From positions 68,232,100 to 68,296,099 of the forward strand of contig NW_026262712.1 in NCBI RefSeq assembly GCF_021869535.1: a stretch of DNA of 64,000 nt, in the 5' to 3' direction. Of this stretch, positions 1-11,714 are shown in pieces. How positions within the stretch are numbered: position 1 is the stretch's first letter; each line of letters opens with the position of its first letter. The notes under the pieces are model-generated. The model worked only from the letters and a program-made list of their open reading frames with translations. It searched no databases and was not told the origin of the DNA. Origin of the DNA: Mytilus californianus (taxonomy: Eukaryota > Mollusca > Bivalvia > Mytilida > Mytilidae). The translations under genes were made by a program, and so were the position numbers.

Positions 1-79
1 GATGGATTACGCCACATACTGGGTACACCCCACCCTATGTTACAAACACGTATATCATGTATATGTCTAGGTTGTTTTT

Positions 80-640
80 GCAATTGGTCATTCCTACCTC
101 TACCTCTGGTCTCAGGACCACGTGAATAATCGCTCGGTTTGGCCAGCCAGCAATTGTAAAATTGGACTACGTGACGTATTTAATACCCACAATTATATGC
201 TGACAAACTGGTAAGGAACTGGACTATAAGTGCAATGGGCCATTTATTAAAGGCTAAGTTTACCTCTATTTCTGGTGCAATGGCCACCGTGGAGAATATC
301 TTAGCTAAGCCAGCCGGCAATGGTTAAGTTGGTCTACGTAACACACCGTGGTACCCCCCTTCGTATGCTGATCAATTTCTGAGGGTCAATGGCACAAGTG
401 CTGTGGGCCCTATTTAACGGCAATGTTTACCTCTATCTCTAGTACTATGGGACACATGGCTATTCTCTTAGTTTGACCAGCCGGAAATAGTTAAGTTGGT
501 CTAAGTAACATACCGGGATACCCCAATCGTATGCTGATAAACTCGTACAAATCTAGCGCATAAGTGTGATGAGCTATTTTAAACACCATGTTTACCTCTA
601 CCTCTGGTACTATGAACCATGTGGAGAATCTCTTAGTTAT
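80..640. repeat. Satellite, ~165-169 bp monomer, about 3.5 copies
   Basis: The phrase TTTACCTCTA followed by a variant of CCTCTGG recurs near 91, 260, 429 and 591. Each copy is followed by a block containing GGCCAGCCGG-like and TATGCTGAT motifs. Spacing is 169, 169 and 162 bases. Copies are clearly diverged, so the array is old. No convincing coding potential is seen. The monomer does not visibly resemble the next array although the period is nearly the same. Confidence 0.75.
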
Positions 641-769
641 CCTAGTCCACTTAAAGGATACTTTCAATTCCAAGAAATCCGGAACTCACAACAGGTACAT
701 TAAAAACATATCATAAAAAGGCGTCAAATGTAATTAAAAACGAATAAGGAACAAATAAGTAAAGGGGTA

Positions 770-2450
770 TAAGTCGAGCGCAAAAACTAGTACATATACG
801 TTATCATGGTTATTGCAAATCCATAAACCCAGAACAAACACCAGAGCTAAATAAAGGGAAAAAATGAAATTATTTAAAAGGTGCAAAGTATTAAATACAA
901 ATAAGGAACAAAGAGGTAGCGAATAAGTAACAAGGTATCAGTCGAACGCAGAAACGGATACATACGTGCTAGGATAATTTCAACTATACAAACCAGGAAC
1001 AAAAACAAGAAAGAAGAAAAGAAAAGGAAAGGAAAGACAAAATTAAAAAGATGCAACGTATATAAATGGAATAAGGAACAAATAAAAACTGAATAAGTAA
1101 TAGCATGAATAGGGTAAAGTCGAACGCATTGACGGGTGCATACGCACTTGCAAGATAATTTCACCACCCCGAACCAACAACTAACACAGGAGACAAAAAA
1201 AAAAAGAAAAGGAAAGAAAAAATAAATAAGTTCAACCTAAAAAATCGAATGTGCAACGAATAAGTAACAGAGTATCGGTCGAGAACAGAAATGGGTACAT
1301 ACGCGCTTATAGGGTAATTTCACCTCCACCACCAAGATCTAACATAAGAGACATGGAAAGAAAAGAAAAAAAATCATTGAAAAGGTACAACGTATAAAAC
1401 ACGAATGAGCAACGAATAAGTAATAGGGTATCAGTCGAGCGCGGAAACGGGTACATACGCACATAAAGGATAATTTCATCTGTGGGAACCAAAAAAACTA
1501 ACACCACAGACAAGAAAAATAAAACATGTAAAAGAAAAAAGAAAAACATCAAAAGATGCAATGTATAAAAAGCGAAAAGCGAATAAGGAACGTACAAGTA
1601 ACAGGGTATCAGTCGTGCGTAAAAACGGGTACATACCAGTTAATACGGTAATTTCACCACTACTAACTAAGATCTAACGCCAGAGACAAATAAAATAAAA
1701 TAGAATAAAACATTTAAAAAGGTTCAACGTAGAACAATCTAATAAGGAACAATTACGCAGCGAACAAGTAACAAGGTATCAGTCGAGCGCAGAAACGGGT
1801 ACATACGCGCTTAAATGGCAAATGACCTCTACGAACCAAGAACTAAACACCAAAGACAAGAAAATAAAAAGAAAAAACCATTTAAAAGGAGCAACGAATA
1901 GAAAGCGAATAAGGAACAGATGAGTAAGAGGGTAGCAGTCAAGCGCAAAAACGAGTACGCATGCGTTTCAATGGCAATTTAACCTCTTAATACATCAGGG
2001 TATCAGTCGAGCGCGGAAACGGGTACATACTGTACGCCAAAAAGGTAATTTTACCACTACGAACTAAAAATTGACACCAGAGACAAGAAAATAAAAGATA
2101 ATAAAGTATTAAAAAGGTTCTACGTAAAAAAATGAATAAGGAACAACACGTGGCGAATAAGTAACAGGGTATCAGTCGAGCGCAAAAACGTGTACATACA
2201 CGCTAAAAGGGTAATTTTACTAATACAAATTAAGAACAAACACCAGAAAATAAATAAGAATAAAGCCTTTAAAAGGTTCAATGTATAAAAAGCGAAAAGA
2301 GAACAAAAACGTAGAAAATAAGAAACTGGGTATCGTTCGAGAGCGAAAAAAGAGTACATACTCGCTAGTAGGATAATTAGGCTTTTACCAACCAAGAACT
2401 GTCACCAGAGACAAGAAAAGAAATGAGAAGGAAGCATTTCAAATGATGAC
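770..2450. repeat. Second satellite array, ~150-178 bp monomer, about 10 copies
   Basis: The anchor GAAACGGGTACATACGCGCT, in diverged forms, recurs near 790, 957, 1134, 1288, 1449, 1627, 1797, 1951, 2022, 2190 and 2353. Each copy is preceded by GTATCAGTCGAGCGC and followed by an A-rich stretch. Spacing is mostly 153-178 bases, with one ~72 base interval near 1951-2022 that suggests an internal deletion. Minus-strand frames across it only repeat the monomer and are not read as genes. Confidence 0.8.
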
Positions 2451-2456
2451 AAAATA

Positions 2457-2660
2457 GTAAAGTATCTATTAATATATGTAAACGCCATATAATGGAGCAG
2501 ACGGAATGGTACTGATAAGAACAGGAAGTTCTTCATTAGAAAGTTGACAATCATTACGTTTGTTATAAATTTTCGTTTGAAGTCGTCTATCCGTTTCAAT
2601 TTTGTTGAAACGATCAAGATATGAAAAATACTTGGATATATGAGATGCTCGCACTCTCTA
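2457..2660 (-). pseudogene. Fragment of Penelope-like reverse transcriptase, C-terminal part
   Basis: The minus-strand translation contains KIYNKRND, then a PSAPLYGVYIY segment. This matches the order YDKRDD - IPAAPAYGVYISQL seen in the better preserved reverse transcriptase at 51560-52226. Only about 60 residues remain, with no start and no catalytic YIDD region, so it is a dead fragment. The same part of the same family is found at 6752-6965. The assignment rests on within-window comparison plus general knowledge of Penelope-like elements. Confidence 0.55.
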
Positions 2661-2689
2661 ATCATAAAATTTGGGTTATATTTGGTGAC

Positions 2690-3500
2690 AGGAATTTAGG
2701 CAGCTGCGGATTAGGTTCTCAGACAGGACTATGTTGCTGCTGTTTTTATAAAAAAAAAATATTAAAAAAAATATATTTTTGGTATCGATCCTAACTTTTT
2801 AGAACTAAAAGTACTGCAATTGAAAAGGAATGAAGTCAAGAGTCTTTATTATTAATACTATAATTGTACTCTTTAAACTGTATATGTATATTTCATTTGT
2901 CAGGAAGAGTACTGTACTCAAAACAGTTAGTAGATCTCGTCATAGGTTTGAAAGTATTTGAAGGTTCCGCACTGAAAGAAATGTAGGAGCTTGCAATTGT
3001 CCTACGTTTAGAAAAATATCATCGTTTATAACGAATCAATTTCTATATGTATGTATTTATACAAGTGATATTAAGTTGATCCCTTGAGCTTAATTTCGTT
3101 TACAAAATATATCTTTCAATTAATATTACCACTAATTAATACTTTATAGATGTAAACAGTTAATCTATTTCCGAAAAAGCCCCTAAGATGAAGTTGACTT
3201 AAAGATTAGAAACCATTTTTTTGCGATCAATTCTAATTTCGGTTTAAGATCCGAAGATAAAACGCGCAACAAAAAACAGCCAAAGAATCGTTTTTCTTTT
3301 TCTATATATCTATGATCTGCTACCAAAACGTATACATCTTTGCCAAAATTACTCTGTAAATTGAAACTTACACATAATATATGAATCTATAAGAAGTTTG
3401 CTAAATTAATGAAATGTATTATTGTTGTAGCACCAAGGGTCATTTTTAATATTTATTGGTGCAATAAAATATCTGAAGTTGGTTATAAAAACAGACTTAA
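2690..3500. other. AT-rich stretch with no recognisable feature
   Basis: There are A and T runs near 2750-2780 and no open frame worth reporting. I see no repeat shared with the rest of the window. Confidence 0.4.
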
Positions 3501-3510
3501 GTTTACTCAC

Positions 3511-3709
3511 AAGGTAATTATAAACTATGTACTGATTGTCTGCCCAAAACTTCCTTCGTACAGGAGTTTTCTCGACCACCACTGACATAGGCTTAATAAG
3601 ATTAGATTCAATGATTCCATGAACACGGTTCAAACTATAACTTCCAAGGTCTTCTACAATCAGCTCCGATACAGCAGATATCATTGTCTTAAATATGAAT
3701 GTCAGAGAG
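3511..3709 (-). CDS. Candidate internal exon, unknown protein
   Basis: On the minus strand a 199-base open segment is bounded by a pyrimidine-rich acceptor (TATCTTTGCAG just above 3709) and a strong donor (GTGAGTAA just below 3511). The frame is open throughout and encodes a soluble-looking segment of mixed composition. It begins SLTFIFKTMISAVSELIVED, later has the basic patch TPVRRKFW, and ends NQYIVYNYL. Composition is less AT-biased and more codon-like than the flanks. I do not recognise a family. No partner exon was identified on either side, so it may be one exon of a gene whose other exons lie outside the window, a fragment of an unrecognised transposon gene, or a chance frame. Confidence 0.3.
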
Positions 3710-3719
3710 CTGCAAAGAT

Positions 3720-5215
3720 ACGAAATACGTTTATTTATTGTAACATAATTTTCCAAATACCAGCAACTTTCAATTGAAATGTTGAAAAATATTCAAAACA
3801 AAAATTTCATATATGTTCCCAATATGGCTAATATGTCTGGTGCCAAGGGGTAAATGATGTATATATAAATCATATTTCGAAACTAACACAATGCTTTGTA
3901 ATATAGATATTCAGTCAAATATATGTCCGGTCTCAAGATCTGTGTCCCAAATCAGTTGTTTTTTTCCAGCCACGATATTTGTGATCTTTCCTAAGGTCTG
4001 TGTCCCGTGGTTTCATAACAATGATTGTTTATACAAGTCAATGTCCTTTATCAAAAGTAGACAATTAGTTATGTTACGTGAATTTGGATAGGCAGGTATA
4101 GAATGCGATGGGGTCAACCCTGGCCTAATCGTGGACAATTTTGTAACAACGTTAACACGCATATAAGCAGAGTGTAAAAATCAGTTAGAAAGGACTGATA
4201 GATTCATTAGATCGGCACAAAAGTCACAGTTCATCTAACAAGAAACAAATAAAAAATGAATACACGATTCCATTTTACCGCCGTTTGCTTGGTCTTCCAG
4301 ACTTCTTTAGTTATTTGATGAATCCTTCAAGAAAAGCGTTTATGGCTAATAGCCCGGTGACCAGAGTCAGAATTTTCATAATTTTATCGTCAAAACTACT
4401 ACACCATAAAAACGGCTCATGAAAATGTGTACTTTAAACATTTATGTGGTCGTAAAAAGAAAATATGGTGCAGTTCTTTTTCAGAAATCAAGATCGAAGG
4501 TACTTACTATTTTCATGAGAAAAAAACATTGAATATTTTTCTTCCTTAATTACTTTTAAAAAAAAAATGGAAAACCATCAATTAATGAGTTGCCCTTGTA
4601 ACCGTATTCGATTTTACAAAAAGAAGAGCGAAAAAAAATGTATTTAAAAAAAGATTAAAACAACGGACGTCGAAACTATAAAAATTGTATCGACAAATTT
4701 GAAAAAAAATATGTATTTGTTAATATAACTATATATTATTTCTCAATGAAAGCGGAAAATTTTAGGGTCGGGTGCATATAGGTTGAATTTGGGTCTTTCA
4801 GAACAGACTAATATTTGAGTTTAAACAATGTTAGGACCTTTTTCTAAATGTATCAATAGGAACATAAATCATTATAAACTGGACGTAAAGTTTTAAAAAG
4901 GCATTGTGATGACTAGAAACGCGTTTTATCCGTTTAAAAATTGTGAAAGTTTCGGTTGTTCAATCCCAAACTTAGTGACATAAGAAAAGAAAATTTCTTC
5001 AAAGCAGCATAATTTAACATAGTACTGAATAACCTAAAAACTTTACTTTAATAAGTAATTCAGACCTCAAAAGACTTCTGTATTGCTATTTCAAGTTTCT
5101 ATTTGGCTGAGACATTTATATTCGTACATGCGAGGTTAAACTACATAAAATTAATGATGAATATCAAAATTGGTCCAAAGTATCACTATAGTGGTTAACT
5201 GTCAAGAAAATATTC
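3720..5215. other. AT-rich stretch, nothing recognised
   Basis: Several A-runs (for example near 4560 and 4640) and short open frames are present. None has splice-like boundaries or a family resemblance I can support. Confidence 0.4.
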
Positions 5216-5530
5216 TTAAACCACAAATCCTAATAATATTGCGATGATGAACGTTAAGCTTCGGACATTTGACTTGCTCTGCAATGGAATAGAGTGCTGG
5301 TCGAATGATTGTGCAAACATGTAGCGAGCTTTCTCCAGCATCATAGGACATTTCAAATCATTTCTAAATTGCAGAATACACTTTGGGCATATCAATATTA
5401 AATAATGGGGAAAATAAAACAATTGTAACACTGGGGCGATTCTAGGACTAACGACAAATGAACACTGTCCAGAAAGGAGTAGATTGTCCTGCTCTGAATA
5501 TCCCGCAACAAAAGTCAAGAAGAAACCCAT
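5216..5530 (-). CDS. Small open frame of 104 codons, doubtful
   Basis: A minus-strand frame runs from an ATG (MGFFLTFVAGYSEQ) to a stop after a hydrophobic tail (SLTFIIAILLGFVV). The hydrophobic C-terminus could be a membrane or GPI-type tail if this is the last exon of something larger. The middle contains a pyrimidine tract and AG that could act as an acceptor, which would leave only the last ~50 codons. No family is recognised, there is no Kozak or polyA support, and the neighbours are repeats. Treat it as unproven. Confidence 0.15.
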   Translation of the reverse strand: MGFFLTFVAGYSEQDNLLLSGQCSFVVSPRIAPVLQLFYFPHYLILICPKCILQFRNDLKCPMMLEKARYMFAQSFDQHSIPLQSKSNVRSLTFIIAILLGFVV

Positions 5531-6090
5531 CTCTGATCGACAGCATACGCTTGCTTTGTTTACATGATTTTAAGTTTGTCAAAAATTTTCGATTGTCATG
5601 ATTGATCTGCCTAACAGCATGGTATGTATTAATTGATTTGATATCTGAACTTTTGTTAGCATTGATATCGTGTACTTATGGTAAAATGTTTGTCCTATAA
5701 ATTTGAATATGTAATTAATGAATACAGTTTGAATCCCCGTAAAGGTTACATTTTACCTGAATCTATTCTTTAGAGTCCAAATCCCTTGTCTTGCTTGAAT
5801 GTAGCTTTTTTATAACAATGTATGCAGGCATATGAAAAATATAGATTGATTTACACTTTGTTATCCGTGTGTTTTCAAACAAAAACTGAGGGAATCACAT
5901 GAACTTTAAAAAGATGAGTTCGGATGCGTCATCAGCATACGCGTCTTTTGCTATGCATGCATTACACGACTTGCAAATCACAATTAGTCAAATTGTCACA
6001 AATAGGAATCGGACACAAATGGTAAGTTTCCTACTTAGTAATAAAGTATCTTACAACACGAAAAGATGTTGTTAGTGAGTAGAGACACGG
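5531..6090. other. Non-coding AT-rich stretch, nothing recognised
   Basis: No repeat shared with other parts of the window and no open frame of interest. Confidence 0.35.
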
Positions 6091-6094
6091 TAAA

Positions 6095-6375
6095 GCTTAA
6101 ATGTAATTCAATACGTGGTGGTGACTTTTTACTTTGTACAAAAATAAGGAGACGTGGTGTGATTGCAGACAAATGTCCACCAAAGTTCAATAAAAGTGGA
6201 CATGGTGGATGAAAGTTATTATAGGCAAATGTATTGCCTTCAACAATGAGAACAACGCATACCGTATAGTCGGCTATATAAGCCCCAACATGAAAAAAAA
6301 AATAACGATTCAATTGAGAAAAAGAACAGCCTATTTTATAACAAAACAATTTACGAAAACAAATATAAATTGTTT
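6095..6375 (-). repeat. Dispersed repeat family A, reverse orientation, degenerate
   Basis: This is the reverse complement of a block found about ten times in the window (forward copies end ATACCACATCTTCTT). Recognisable words are GGTGTGATTG, GCCTTCAACAATGAGA, CCGTATAGTCGGCTAT and AACAAAACAATTTACGAAAA. Better copies are at 57785-58610 and 62220-62500. It is non-coding; apparent frames across it are shadows. Confidence 0.7.
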
Positions 6376-6454
6376 CTTTTTCAGTCGCCGGTTCTGCTAA
6401 ATAACTGTGTACATATAAACGAACTCATATTTACAAGAGAAGAACACACAGGTA

Positions 6455-6690
6455 CCTCATGTGGAGCAGAATAGAATCTGCTAACCGTTCCGTGACATAT
6501 GAGATAACCCCAGCTTTTAATTAGATTTGTATTGGTCAGTCTTTAGTTTTCCATGTAGGGTTTTCAATACTTGTATTTGTCTTTACGTCGTTCTTCGACT
6601 TTTGCCCTGGCGTTGTGAGATTGTCTTCGAATATTGAGTTTGAATATTCTTTTGGTATATGCCGCCTTTTTTTAAGCAGTTTTGTGTCAG
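6455..6690 (+). mobile_element. Degenerate 3' region of a Penelope-like element
   Basis: The plus strand reads CATGTGGAGCAG, AATCTGCTAACC, TTTAGTTTTCCATGT, then CTGGCGTTGTGAGA. The same ordered words appear in reverse orientation at 51261-51500, 63440-63600 and 24520-24740. It is heavily mutated and truncated. Confidence 0.5.
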
Positions 6691-6751
6691 AAGTACATCC
6701 CTGTTCATGAATTCGGCACTGTGTCAAAATACACGAGCTTAAGTATCAATT

Positions 6752-6965
6752 GAGATACGCAAACGCCATACGATGGAGCAGAGAGTATGCTACTATTGAG
6801 AATTTGGACACGGATATTGGAAATCTAAAACCATCCTGTGACGTTTGTCATAGATATTTGTTTGAAGACGTCAATCTGTGTCAGTTTCAAAGAAAAAGTC
6901 AAGATATAAAGCAGTCATTCTAGATTCAGTAGTATCCTCACTGGGATATATGAAATGTTAGCACT
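6752..6965 (-). pseudogene. Fragment of Penelope-like reverse transcriptase, C-terminal part
   Basis: The reverse complement aligns by eye with 2457-2660. Shared words are AAACGCCATA, ATGGAGCAGA, TTGAAGACGTC and GTCAAGATAT. On the minus strand the remnants RLQTNIYDKRH can be read, with several stops and frameshifts. It lies next to a 3' fragment of the same family in opposite orientation (6455-6690), so two separate dead insertions abut. Confidence 0.5.
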
Positions 6966-7463
6966 GACTGAAATGTAGGTTATAAAGTGACAGGACATCT
7001 TGATATATCTAATCTTCAAATTGAAAAAAAAACTAGGCAAAATGGTTTTCTTCAAGTCTTTGAGAAGGTTCTGTATTTCCAATTGCAATTAGGACTGTAA
7101 ACACCGCTATGTTATGTTGATTAATGCATCATTCGTATCAATAAACTATTTCAAAACTTTCCTTTGATATATCATCTCTGAATGAACCAAAGTCACAATC
7201 ATCAATTTCAAGTTAATTTTATCATACTTTTATCAACTGTTTCAAAATACTGCGATCAACTGGATTAGGGCTAAATAAAACAACTGACCCACTTCTGCTT
7301 TTGAGAAAAGTAGGTTAATGTATGTTTCTTTCAAATGTTCAAGCCACATTTCAACGGACTTCCCTGTCTGTCCTCTTTTGGTACAGTGTCGGATCCAAAT
7401 TTCCTAACTTTACAACTCAAAAACTTATCTGCCTCTTATATGAATAAAACTACACTACAAATT
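6966..7463. other. Non-coding, nothing recognised
   Basis: AT-rich single-copy-looking sequence between a dead reverse transcriptase fragment and the foldback element. Confidence 0.3.
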
Positions 7464-9356
7464 AGTAAAAGTCTGAAATGACCTATATCTGTACTCGACT
7501 GTACTGATTTTTACTCGACAAGTCTGAATTGGTCTGAAATTTACTTGATATTACTTAACAGTCTGAACTTGTACTAGACCTTTACTCGACCAGCACTTAA
7601 CCATTGTATACGAATCGGAACCATACTAGGCATAGTGTTAACCATTCCCGACCTAGCCTAAACCATGCTCGACCTAGTCTGAACCATACTCGACCTAGTC
7701 TGAACCATACTCGACCTAGTCTGAATCATACTCGACCAAGTCTTAACCAACCTACACTTGTTTTTTGTATCTATCTATTTTATTTCATCAATTTAGGAAC
7801 TGTTTTACATACATATATATGTGCAATGTATATCTCATTTAAAATAAAAATAAAATAAGGTGATCAAAGTAAGTAATTTCTGGTTGGATTAAAAAAATAT
7901 CATGTAATAAATTAAGTTTAGTTAAATAAATTTTTATATACATGATATCATGTTCACATTTCTTTATGTACATCAAATATACTAGAACTTTCAACCATGA
8001 TTCAAATATCTTAAATTTTATTGATATTGTTTTTTCAAAATGTATATAAAAAATTGAAAACAACACGTATAATAAAATAGTATATAAAGCATCTTAATAA
8101 ATGTTAACATTGACATCTTTGTTTTGTAAAACCAAGAATTTAATATAATAATAATAAGACTTTCATAGCAATCCTTGATAACCTTTTAAAAAGGAAAAGT
8201 ATTCCAATGTTGCAGTAGAAATTTATTTTCATTAAATCAAAATAAGTTTTGTCATACAAGAAGCACTTTAATAAGTTTTAATTACCTTAGTACAGGTGTG
8301 TTTTACAGGTAAAAAGAAAACCCTATTTTTCTTAAACTCGTGTATTACTTATCTATTGAATTCAAAAGGCATTTCAGTTTTACAGGATGTTGTAATCTTT
8401 AATGGATGTTATCTAAAATGTATTACTCTCTGACCATGCGTGATCTTTTTAATTAGTGTGACCCAAGCAGGATGTATTACTTTATAGTTTACCCTTAATC
8501 AGAAGAAAAAATGTATTCATTTCTTTAATTTTTTATTCCTTTTTAAAATATTTGTATATCCCAAATTATATTAAGAATAGATATAATTAATTTCTGATAC
8601 AAGGTTTAACAATGTCAGTGATTTTGTTAGCTGTTGTTACCTCATTAAAAGATAGTTATATAACAATTGTATGTAACCATGAAACCTATGTAGTTTTTAT
8701 TCAGGAATTTAAGAAATTCAAATTTTGTTTAAAAAAACACATGCCAAGCAAAAAGCATTTTAATAAGGTTTTATTACCCTCAGTATATGTGTGGTTTTCA
8801 GGTTAAAAAAGTCTGGTTTATTTAACAAGACTCAGACTTTAAAATTAGGTAATTTAACTATCTCAATTTGATTAATCCGTGAATCATGTAAGGATGTGAA
8901 AATCTGTTTTCATATATATATATAATATATATATATTTATTTTATTGTGACTGTTGTCTTGTCAGTTAAAAAGAAAGTTATTGTAACAATCAAAATTATA
9001 AAATGTAAAGATAATAGGTCGAGTATGGTTCAGACTGGTCGAGTATTGTTCAGACCTTTGGTCGGGTAAGGTTCAGACCTTTGGTCGAGTAAGGTTCAGA
9101 CTGAAAAAAATAGGTCGAAAGCTGGTCAAGTATTGGTAGATTACAGGTCGAGAATGGGTTAAGACTGTTTCAGACTGGTCGAGTAATAGTTCAGACTATT
9201 TTCAAAAGCAAAGATAAGGGTCAAGTACAAATCAGTACAGTCGAGTATGGTTAAGACTAGGTCGAGTAATATTAAGTAAAGTTCAGACCAATTCAGACTG
9301 GTCGAGTAAAAATCAGTACAGTCGAGTACAGATATATGCCATTTCAGACTTTTACT
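7464..9356. mobile_element. Long inverted-repeat (foldback-type) element, ~1.9 kb
   Basis: The left end reads AGTAAAAGTCTGAAATG and the right end is its reverse complement, CATTTCAGACTTTTACT. Inside each end, about 270-340 bases form arms built from diverged subrepeats of the type ACTCGACCxAGTCTGAACCAT (left, 7486-7760) and the mirror TATGGTTCAGACTGGTCGAG (right, 9018-9345). The outer ~90 bases of the two arms match closely; the inner parts match as families of subrepeats. The middle (7760-9015) is AT-rich with no open frame above ~75 codons, so the element is non-autonomous. Drosophila foldback and Galileo elements are known for arms made of tandem subrepeats, so this is an architectural parallel, not proof of relationship. 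Confidence 0.7.
7600..7760. repeat. 21-bp minisatellite inside the left foldback arm
   Basis: About five to six near-identical copies of a 21 bp unit (CTCGACCTAGTCTGAACCATA) run head to tail. The regular frame over them is just the translated minisatellite. The mirror family is at 9018-9250. Confidence 0.85.
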
Positions 9357-9689
9357 GGTTTGTGTTGCTATATCAACACAACCCCAGAAAGAATTACGAA
9401 CATCCGAAGAATCATAAAACATCAACAACTATAATACGTCAAAGGGTTAGTTACCAAACAACAAAAATGCTAAATATATCACATACATTCTGCACCACTC
9501 AATACAACTTTTTATTAAATAAGGTTATACGAATCTAACAAATATAAAAAAAAAACAACTTGGAGTCGTAAGTCTGTATCCTCTAGTTACGCTTTTGTAA
9601 TAAAAAAAACTAGGGATGAATCTATTATACATGTTTTTATAATGTATGTCTATCTCCAGAAAAGGGGGTGCTTTATTTATCTATGGTTG

Positions 9690-10060
9690 CTAGGCTATTA
9701 AAAAAATAATGGAGCAAAAGGTAACATAAAAACATTACCGAACTCCAAGGAAAATTTAAAACGGAAAGTCCCTAATCAAATGCCAAAATCGAAAGCTGGA
9801 ACACATCAAACTCATGGAAAACAACTGTCATGTTCCTGACTTGGTACAGGCATTTCCTTATTCAGAAAATTGATGAATTAAACCTGGTTTTATAACTAGT
9901 TACATTTCTCACTTGTATGACAGTCGCATGAAATTATGTTATAATGACAACTATGTGTGAGCCAAAAAAACAAGACATAATAGGTAAAAATGTCAAAAAT
10001 AGGGGGACATCAGTCAACATTGTGTTATAATCTTAATCACTATAAAAACAAACAAATATG
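9690..10060 (-). repeat. Dispersed repeat family B, reverse orientation
   Basis: The reverse complement of 9710-9860 matches the plus-strand block at 35835-35955. Shared words in that orientation are GACAGTTGT, GATTTTG/GCATTTGATTA and GGACTT-CCGTTTT-AATTTTCC. The copy continues for another ~200 bases (CTTGGTACAGGCATTTCC, AAACCTGGTTTTATA), giving the longer version. Non-coding. Confidence 0.65.
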
Positions 10061-10143
10061 ACAACTCTTCATGTTCGTAAATTCGATTCCAATTCAACTT
10101 TTTTTGTCTCAGTCAAATATTTATAATATTCTCCTTTTAAACT

Positions 10144-11572
10144 TCACGGGTAGTAACCTCGTCATATCGAGGAGCGTTTAGTACAGTGATTTTGTCATAG
10201 TTTGGTTAAGTTAGACATGACTGTGTTAAGTGTTTTTGATGACAAACAATGCCAAAATATAAACATTCAAATAGTTTGTTAAAGGAACTTCTGACCATAA
10301 ATTCAAGCTTGTAAGTATCTTTGTTTATAGCTAATATGTTAGTACATCAAAATTTGTATCATATAGTTTATAATTTGACACAGAATAATGCTTGCGTATG
10401 TCAAAATTTAAAAGTTGTGATTCGTTTCTAATGCATAAAGAAAAGTTGTTTGTTTGCTGTCTGTTACATCACATATTTCGTTATGATATAAAATTGCCGT
10501 CAACTATTCCCCAAAATAGCTACTCTTGCACTCAATTTAAGATTACAGAAAATTCGGTGTCATGGCTTGGTTAAGTCGTGTCATGGTTTATTTCATGTTC
10601 GACATGGTTCAGTTATGTGATTCTTGTCGTTTATGAAGGAAGAGTAACGACCAAAATAAACAGACAATATACAACTATTTGAAATACTTTTTCTTATAAA
10701 ACTGTTTTGTTTGGAATACAAAAGAATATATGAACGCATATACAATGTAGTATTATATAATAAGTACATGCGGTTTGATTGCAAATGAGATAACTATCCA
10801 CCCGAAACCAAAATGACATAGATGTTAGCAACAATATGTCGCCGTACGGCCTTCAACAATGAGCTAAATCCATACCGTTCGTAATAATAATTGATAAAAA
10901 TGGAAATTATATCGGCTTCATTCTAATTCGAAATTGTGATCTTTTATATATTTAAATTCGGAAATTTGTGAGTATTTTGTTATTTTAATTTCACTTTTAG
11001 TTTATAAAACAAATAATTTTTAACTTTTGTCCATGTCCCTCGTTAACATTTTGTTTCGTGGATGGTTGAAGACTTATGTTGTCCTCTTAATATCGTTTGG
11101 TTAGTTTTGGGTTACTATATCATGGGCGTATAACCCCCACATCTCCTTTTATAGTCTGGTTCAAAATACAACATCAGATGTTTAGTTTGCTAGAAAAAAA
11201 TGTAAAACAAACTATCAATATTGAGCTGAAACACATATATATTATTTTGATCTAAACCATGACAGACTTGATCAAAACCATGACGATTTTCTAGACACTT
11301 AACCAAACCATGTCAATCGCTTAACCAAACCATAAAAAAGTCGATAGTTTGCTTATTCTGCGTTAATTTCTTGAAAACAACATTTCCAATGTAGATCGTT
11401 TGACTTACAATACAGATCCAAACATTTTATTTGCTTTTTATTTGCTCCTTTGAATAGAACTGAGGCAATCGTTCGGGGAAGTAACTTAACTAAACCATGT
11501 TCAACTTAACCAAACTATGACAAAATCACTGTACAAAACGCTCCTCGATATGACGAGGTTATTACCTGTGAA
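10144..11572. mobile_element. Second long inverted-repeat (foldback-type) element, ~1.43 kb
   Basis: The left arm (10144-10235) and right arm (11480-11572) are inverted copies over about 90 bases with few mismatches. The shared core holds AACCTCGTCATATCGAGG, AGCGTTT, GTACAGTGATTTTGTCATAG and TTTGGTTAAGTT. The tip contains a small palindrome (CCTCG-TCATAT-CGAGG). Further in, TGGTTAAGT / CATGGTT words on the left (10555-10618) face ACTTAACCA / AACCATG words on the right (11257-11340), so the inner arms are again subrepeat-based. A family A copy is nested at 10765-10885. There is no coding potential. Confidence 0.7.
10765..10885 (-). repeat. Dispersed repeat family A, reverse, short copy nested in foldback element
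   Basis: The words GCGGTTTGATTGC, AATGAGATAACTATCCACC, GCCGTACGGCCTTCAACAAT and ATCCATACCGT follow the order of the better copies at 57785-58610. It sits between the arms of the 10144-11572 element. Confidence 0.7.
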
Positions 11573-11714
11573 CTTCATATTCAATTTCCCAAAAGTTAGA
11601 AAACGAAAAACAACACGATCGGTATATGACAAATTGTTTATAAATGTATGCTGTTGACAGTGAAGAACTAGGATAGAAAAAAAATACAGGTATTACATGA
11701 CAGCAAGGTTAAGT

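Noticed and set aside
7600..7760. Regular 21-bp repeats that could suggest a CRISPR-like array
   Set aside because: There are no unique spacers, the units abut directly, and the context is a eukaryotic foldback element.
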